NCBI RefSeq assembly: GCF_010747415.1
Contig: NZ_JAAGNZ010000001.1
Coordinates: 1,860,001 to 1,924,000 of the forward strand
Source: Spirosoma agri
GTDB taxonomy: Bacteria > Bacteroidota > Bacteroidia > Cytophagales > Spirosomataceae
Direction of reading: 5' to 3'
Length of the DNA: 64,000 nucleotides
The notes under the pieces were generated by a model. The model did not search any database and was not told the DNA's origin. It saw nothing but the letters and a program-made list of their open reading frames with translations. The translations under genes were made by a program, and so were the position numbers. Position 1 is the stretch's first letter. Every line of letters begins with the position of its first letter. Shown in pieces: positions 60,376 to 64,000 of this stretch.

Positions 60376-62334
60376 GTGAACCGCTCTGCCAGGAATCGAT
60401 TCGTATGCATGCTATGCCACTTGCTGGTATGGTGTGTCGTACTATCGGGGACGGGAGCGCACGGACAGGACGATTCGACGCGGTACGTATCGAAAAAGAC
60501 GAACGACTCACTGGCTACCAAGATTGCCAACATACTAGCTGACAGCGCCCTGATGCAGCGCGATAGTGTGTTTTATAATCGGATGAAAACAAAAATGTAC
60601 AAGCACCGCCTGACGCGTCAGTTGTACGACCTTGTCTTTCAGGATGTTTATAATAGTCAGGCTAAAACGGGTGAAGTCAGTCAGCTGGAAATAAATCCGT
60701 TCAAACCCTTCGAAGGCCGCATCATCGGCGACATTTATATTCGTCGGCTTGGGGTGTTTGGACAGTCGGTTTATGATACGCTACGGCGGCCCGGTAACTG
60801 GATCGAGCGGACGGGAAATCGAATTCATACGAATACACGCGCGAATATTATCCGCCGTTCGTACCTGCTTTTTAAAGAAGGCGATGAACTGAACCCGACT
60901 GTATTACGCGATAACGAGCGATTATTGCGGACCACCTCCATCTTTCACGACGCCCGTATCCTGGTATTGCCCCGTGCGGGAAGCCGCCAGTTTGTCGATG
61001 TGGTCGTGATCACGCAGGATGTCTGGTCACTGCTGCCGACGGGTGGCGTTGGGTCATTGAATCAGTTCAGTGTCGGGTTCGAGCAAAATAATTTTCGGGG
61101 ACTAGGGCATCAGTTTTACGCGGAGGTAGCCTATTCGGGCAATGATCCGCGTCAGAAAGTTGAGTACAAAGGACGGTATACGGTTCCTTTCATCGGCAAG
61201 ACGTTTCTGACGGCGCAGGCTGAGTTCTTCTACCTGCGGGATTTGAAGCAGTTAGTCTTTCGGATCTATCGCCCGTTTCTGACCCCGGATACCAAATATG
61301 CCGGGTCCATCGAAGTGAACCATACGCAGGTGAACAACCGGGTCGTTGCCCGTAACGATAGTATTTTGTCCGTCCCGTTGAGTTATAATTACTCGGATAT
61401 CTGGATTGGCCGCTCGTTCCGAATCTTCTACAGTGCGAATGATGCTGAGGGAAAAGGTCGCTCACGGCTCATCATTGCCTTGCGTAACACCAACTACGAT
61501 TATTTCAGACGGCCAACCGTTACGGCTGACACCAACCAGCTTTATCAGGATAGCCGAACAACCCTGTTTAGCATTGGGTACTCCCGGCGTAAATACGTAC
61601 GTGACGTACTCATCTACGGGTTTGGCCGTACGGAGGACGTGCCTGTTGGTGAAGCTCTGTCGATTGTTGCCGGCTATGATAACGCCGAGCTAGGGCCTCG
61701 GAAATATGGGGGAATCAATTTTTCGCAGGGAAAATACCTCAATAAGTCGGGCTATCTCTATGCGCTGGCCAGCGTAGGCGGGTACATCCGTAATCAGCAA
61801 ATAGAACAGGGCGTACTATCGCTCGAAGCAAATTATTTCAGTCCACTGATGCGATCGAAATGGGGCTATATGCGGCACTTTTTCAATACCCGCTACACGG
61901 CTGGTATTGACCGGTTCGATAATGAATACGTTACGTTGAGCAGCAGCAGCGGCAGTGGTATCAATACGGATGGGATCGGGATCAACAACGATGCGCTGCG
62001 GGGCACGAACCGCTGGCTGATCAATTACGAAAATATCCTGTTCTCCAAACTGAACCTGGTTGGCTTTCGGGTCGCTTTTATTACGTTCGCCAACTTAGGG
62101 CTGGTTAGTTTTCCGGATCGACCACTACTGAAAGGACCCATCTATCAGGGCTACGGCATCGGGTTTCGACTCCGCAATGAAAACCTGACGTTCAATAGTT
62201 TCCAGATCCGATTGGCCTATTATCCCAATATCCCCAATAACAGCTATCCATTCCGATATGCGTTTGAAGGTATTCCGGTTTTACGCTTTAGGGATTTCGA
62301 TTTAGCCGCTCCTCAGCTTATCCCTTATCGATAG
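60376..62334 (+). CDS. Outer-membrane beta-barrel protein with POTRA-like N-terminus (Omp85-like)
   Basis: A 652-residue envelope protein. A signal peptide ends GAHG, near residue 30. Residues about 110-215 (GRIIGDIYIRRLGVFGQSVYDT, then NIIRRSYLLFKEGDELNPTVLRDNERLLRTTSIFHDARILV) match a POTRA domain. The rest (about 225-652) is rich in alternating strands, aromatic ends and Tyr/Asn turns, as in a 16-strand barrel. This is the BamA/TamA/ShlB type of architecture, but it has one POTRA and no clear C-terminal RGF motif that I can point to, so it is an Omp85-like protein of unknown cargo. The start is GTG at 60376; an ATG at 60409 would shorten the signal peptide. Confidence 0.82.
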   Translation: MNRSARNRFVCMLCHLLVWCVVLSGTGAHGQDDSTRYVSKKTNDSLATKIANILADSALMQRDSVFYNRMKTKMYKHRLTRQLYDLVFQDVYNSQAKTGEVSQLEINPFKPFEGRIIGDIYIRRLGVFGQSVYDTLRRPGNWIERTGNRIHTNTRANIIRRSYLLFKEGDELNPTVLRDNERLLRTTSIFHDARILVLPRAGSRQFVDVVVITQDVWSLLPTGGVGSLNQFSVGFEQNNFRGLGHQFYAEVAYSGNDPRQKVEYKGRYTVPFIGKTFLTAQAEFFYLRDLKQLVFRIYRPFLTPDTKYAGSIEVNHTQVNNRVVARNDSILSVPLSYNYSDIWIGRSFRIFYSANDAEGKGRSRLIIALRNTNYDYFRRPTVTADTNQLYQDSRTTLFSIGYSRRKYVRDVLIYGFGRTEDVPVGEALSIVAGYDNAELGPRKYGGINFSQGKYLNKSGYLYALASVGGYIRNQQIEQGVLSLEANYFSPLMRSKWGYMRHFFNTRYTAGIDRFDNEYVTLSSSSGSGINTDGIGINNDALRGTNRWLINYENILFSKLNLVGFRVAFITFANLGLVSFPDRPLLKGPIYQGYGIGFRLRNENLTFNSFQIRLAYYPNIPNNSYPFRYAFEGIPVLRFRDFDLAAPQLIPYR

Positions 62335-62351
62335 GGAACAAATATAATGGT

Positions 62352-62391
62352 ATATAATGTTGCTACATTAAATGTTATTGCATTATATTTG
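62352..62391 (+). promoter_or_regulatory. MarR operator overlapping its own promoter
   Basis: A nested palindrome centred at 62370: ATATAATG (62352-62359) and CATTATAT (62381-62388) outside, ACATT-A-AATGT (62365-62375) inside, with 5-base unpaired spacers. Within it are TTG (62360-62362) and a perfect TATATTTG -7 box (62384-62391) with a 21-base spacer. Transcription would begin about at the ATG at 62396. This layout is expected for autorepression by the MarR protein encoded next. Confidence 0.75.
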
Positions 62392-62395
62392 CACC

Positions 62396-62851
62396 ATGTC
62401 AATAGAAACCGACATTAAGCAGACGGCACCCTTTAAGAATCCTTATCACCGGGTAATGGTCAATCTGATGTACACCAGTAATTGGGTAGCTGATACCCAG
62501 ATGCGCGTGTTAAAACCATTCGGGCTGACCCTGCAACAGTACAATGTCCTGCGAATTCTGCGTGGCCAATATCCGCATCCGGTGAAAGTGAGTGATATCA
62601 CGGAACGGATGCTTGACAAAATGTCGAATGCATCGCGGCTGGTGGACAAGCTGGTTGCCAAGAAGTTCGTGCTGCGGACCGAATGCCCCAGCGACCGTCG
62701 GGCGGTCGACGTTGTGATTACCGATAAGGGACTTTCCTTACTGAAACGCCTGGATGTTCATCAGGGTGATCTGGAAGAAAGTCAACGTGCCAAACTGACG
62801 GAGGATGAGGCTGTTTATCTTAGCCAATTGCTCGACAAGCTGCGGAACTGA
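62396..62851 (+). CDS. MarR family transcriptional regulator
   Basis: A 151-residue winged helix-turn-helix repressor. The DNA-binding part has LQQYNVLRILRG (helix 2-3), KVSDITERMLDKMSNASRLVDKL (recognition helix) and the wing CPSDRRAVDVVIT. N- and C-terminal helices should form the dimer. I use the ATG at 62396 because the -7 box (62384-62391) lies immediately upstream; an ATG at 62372 would start inside the operator. The mRNA may be leaderless. The YceI gene follows after 49 bases and probably shares the transcript, so both may be controlled by the operator at 62352-62391. Confidence 0.93.
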   Translation: MSIETDIKQTAPFKNPYHRVMVNLMYTSNWVADTQMRVLKPFGLTLQQYNVLRILRGQYPHPVKVSDITERMLDKMSNASRLVDKLVAKKFVLRTECPSDRRAVDVVITDKGLSLLKRLDVHQGDLEESQRAKLTEDEAVYLSQLLDKLRN

Positions 62852-62900
62852 ACAGTATTACCATTTAAATCAATAACATAACTAATTACAGTACACAAAA

Positions 62901-63506
62901 ATGAAAACGCGTCAATTTCTTGCTGGTCTCGTTGCAGTTGCCGTAATGGCCGGTACCTCGGCTTTTGTTGGTCCAAAAAAAGTAGCTACATATAAAGTAG
63001 ATACACAGAAAAGTGTTCTGAACTGGAACGGTAAAAAAGTAACCGGCGAACACTCCGGTAACGTTAAATTGTCGGATGGTTCGCTAGTCGTAGACGGTGG
63101 TAAACTGACGGGCGGTACGTTCAATTTCGATATGAACAGCATCGTTTGTACGGACCTGACCGATGCTGGCTATAATGCTAAATTCATCGGCCACATAAAG
63201 TCGGAAGATTTTTTCAACACGGCGAAATTTCCAACGTCGACGTTCAAAATCACGAAAGTAACGCCAAAAGGTGGTGATGCGTACGACATCACCGGTAACA
63301 TGACCATCAAAGGCATTACCAACGCTGTAACGTTCCCGGCTACGGTAAAAACGACGGGTAACACCATCGAAGCCAGCGGCAAAGCAACGCTTGACCGTAC
63401 GAAATATGATATTCGTTACGGATCGAAATCGTTCTTCGAAAACATCGGTGACAAAGCTATCTATGATGATTTCACGGTAGAAATGAAAGTTGCTGCTACG
63501 AAATAA
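62901..63506 (+). CDS. YceI family periplasmic protein
   Basis: A 201-residue exported protein (signal peptide ending TSAF, around residue 22) of the YceI lipocalin-like family. Visible blocks are YKVDTQKSVLNWNGKKVTGEHSG, GGTFNFDMNSIVC, HIKSEDFFNTAKFPTSTFKIT, MTIKGITNAVTFPATV and KFDI-like KYDIRYGSKSF. Known members bind polyisoprenoids or related lipids in the periplasm. MarR plus YceI is a recurrent pair in Bacteroidota, so YceI may be induced when MarR senses a lipophilic compound (inference). Confidence 0.93.
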   Translation: MKTRQFLAGLVAVAVMAGTSAFVGPKKVATYKVDTQKSVLNWNGKKVTGEHSGNVKLSDGSLVVDGGKLTGGTFNFDMNSIVCTDLTDAGYNAKFIGHIKSEDFFNTAKFPTSTFKITKVTPKGGDAYDITGNMTIKGITNAVTFPATVKTTGNTIEASGKATLDRTKYDIRYGSKSFFENIGDKAIYDDFTVEMKVAATK

Positions 63507-63597
63507 GCGCCTTTTCGTACCACCCTTACTTGCTCCCTGATGCCTACCGGCATTGGGGAGTTTTGTGTCTGGTCGGCTGTAATGTAACTACCTAATC

Positions 63598-63667
63598 TCC
63601 CACAGCCGCACAACGGACACAGAGAACGGGAGTCTAATTCCTTTGTGTTCGTTGTGCGGCTGTGGGA
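63598..63667. terminator. 27-bp near-perfect hairpin between convergent genes
   Basis: Positions 63598-63624 (starting TCCCACAGCCGCACAACG) pair with 63641-63667, with 18 bp perfect at the base and two wobble-type differences beyond. It lies between the convergent YceI and HsdR-N genes. Confidence 0.75.
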
Positions 63668-63685
63668 AACTACGCTGTGGTACTA

Positions 63686-64000
63686 TCAACCGAATGTCGG
63701 GAAGTCATCCAGAAACCGGACTTCGGATGTAGTATGGTCGATTCCGCAGCAGTAGTGCAGTAAACCATTGGTAACGACCAGATAAGGTGCTCGGTGAACA
63801 TGATTATACCGGGCAATTTGGTCGAATGTCGATTGGGTCAGGGTAATATGCGGAGCTTTGCACTCAACGACGAGAAAAGGCATTCCCTGCCGGTCAAAAG
63901 CGACGACATCGGTGCGTTTCTGGGTCTTATTCAAGACAACCCCGCCTTCTGAACGGACCAGCGCTTTGGGGTATCCATAGTGCGTTAGAAGCAGGTTGAC
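63686..64000 (-). CDS. Type I restriction HsdR N-terminal domain protein (partial)
   Basis: The last 104 codons plus stop of a gene that enters the window from the right edge in frame. The segment GYPKALVRSEGGVVL, QKRTDVVAFDRQGMPFLVVECKAP and TFDQIARYN matches the HSDR_N_2 nuclease-like domain: Asp in RTDVV, and Glu-Cys-Lys in VECKAP, forming the D-ExK core. In Bacteroidota these are usually short stand-alone proteins of about 150 residues, not true restriction subunits, and no hsdM or hsdS gene is visible here. The start lies beyond position 64000. Confidence 0.85.
   Translation of the reverse strand, partial: VNLLLTHYGYPKALVRSEGGVVLNKTQKRTDVVAFDRQGMPFLVVECKAPHITLTQSTFDQIARYNHVHRAPYLVVTNGLLHYCCGIDHTTSEVRFLDDFPTFG

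Noticed and set aside
1-64000. CRISPR arrays, tRNA or rRNA genes, complete prophage or restriction systems
   Set aside because: I looked for regularly spaced repeats, cloverleaf-like segments, phage structural genes and hsdM/hsdS genes and found none; the HsdR-N fragment at the right edge alone is not a restriction system.

Overview
The window looks like chromosome from a Bacteroidota bacterium of the order Cytophagales, most likely close to Spirosoma. The genus is an inference from gene families; no rRNA or tRNA is present to confirm it. Supporting signs are two type IX secretion (T9SS) C-terminal domains (a type-A-like one at 17096-19273 and a gliding-motility type-B one at 31702-34095), DUF4270/DUF4907/Kelch envelope proteins, many SPI/SPII signal peptides, promoters of the Bacteroidota type (TTTG about 22 bases before TAnnTTTG), and GTG or TTG starts on several genes.

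Layout. (1) 1-9064: a partial secreted protein, a large soluble hybrid histidine kinase with an HPt domain, a WapI-like putative immunity protein, a stand-alone CheY-like receiver, a PhnP-type metallo-hydrolase, an MpaB/DUF2236 oxygenase-like protein and mnmE. (2) 9065-23065: an accessory region, visibly richer in A+T and poor in genes. It has a three-gene rhamnose/glycosyltransferase operon, two tandem paralogous repeat proteins, a Kelch-type T9SS cargo, decayed IS481-like and IS5-like transposases, several stand-alone terminator hairpins, and a 59-codon gene at 22081-22260. (3) 23066-31519: acyltransferase, CDF cation transporter, Old Yellow Enzyme, zinc metallopeptidase, IPT/TIG lipoprotein and a MoxR/ChlI-like AAA+ ATPase. 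(4) 31702-40297: envelope proteins, namely a gliding-type T9SS cargo, a SpoIIAA-like protein with a small partner, the DUF4270-DUF4907-Kelch trio and an S41 peptidase lipoprotein. (5) 40611-47849: a run of same-strand genes joining a dipeptidyl-peptidase IV and an M1 aminopeptidase to three enzymes of trans-4-hydroxyproline breakdown. (6) 47909-58797: YbjQ, a tightly overlapped VWA / serine hydrolase / SMUG2-like operon, a CocE/S15 hydrolase, pyrB, a Cys-type sulfatase, an M28 peptidase and a GH13 enzyme. (7) 58930-64000: Maf, a GNAT acetyltransferase, a POTRA/Omp85-like outer membrane protein, a MarR-YceI pair with a clear palindromic operator, and the end of an HsdR-N-type nuclease-domain gene.

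How the genes fit together. Region 5 reads as uptake-to-catabolism of proline/hydroxyproline-rich peptides: exported peptidases release residues, then epimerase, D-hydroxyproline oxidase and a DapA-family deaminase convert hydroxyproline toward alpha-ketoglutarate semialdehyde. The final dehydrogenase is not in the window. The MoxR-like ATPase and the VWA protein are of types usually encoded together, but here lie about 19 kb apart.

A striking non-coding feature is the series of long, nearly perfect hairpins (13-32 bp stems) after the ends of many transcription units, each with its own sequence. No plainly new defence or mobile system was found. The best leads are the hydroxyproline/prolyl-peptidase locus, the VWA-hydrolase-glycosylase operon, the long-hairpin set, the MarR operator overlapping an apparently leaderless promoter, and the decayed accessory region with its hidden small gene.
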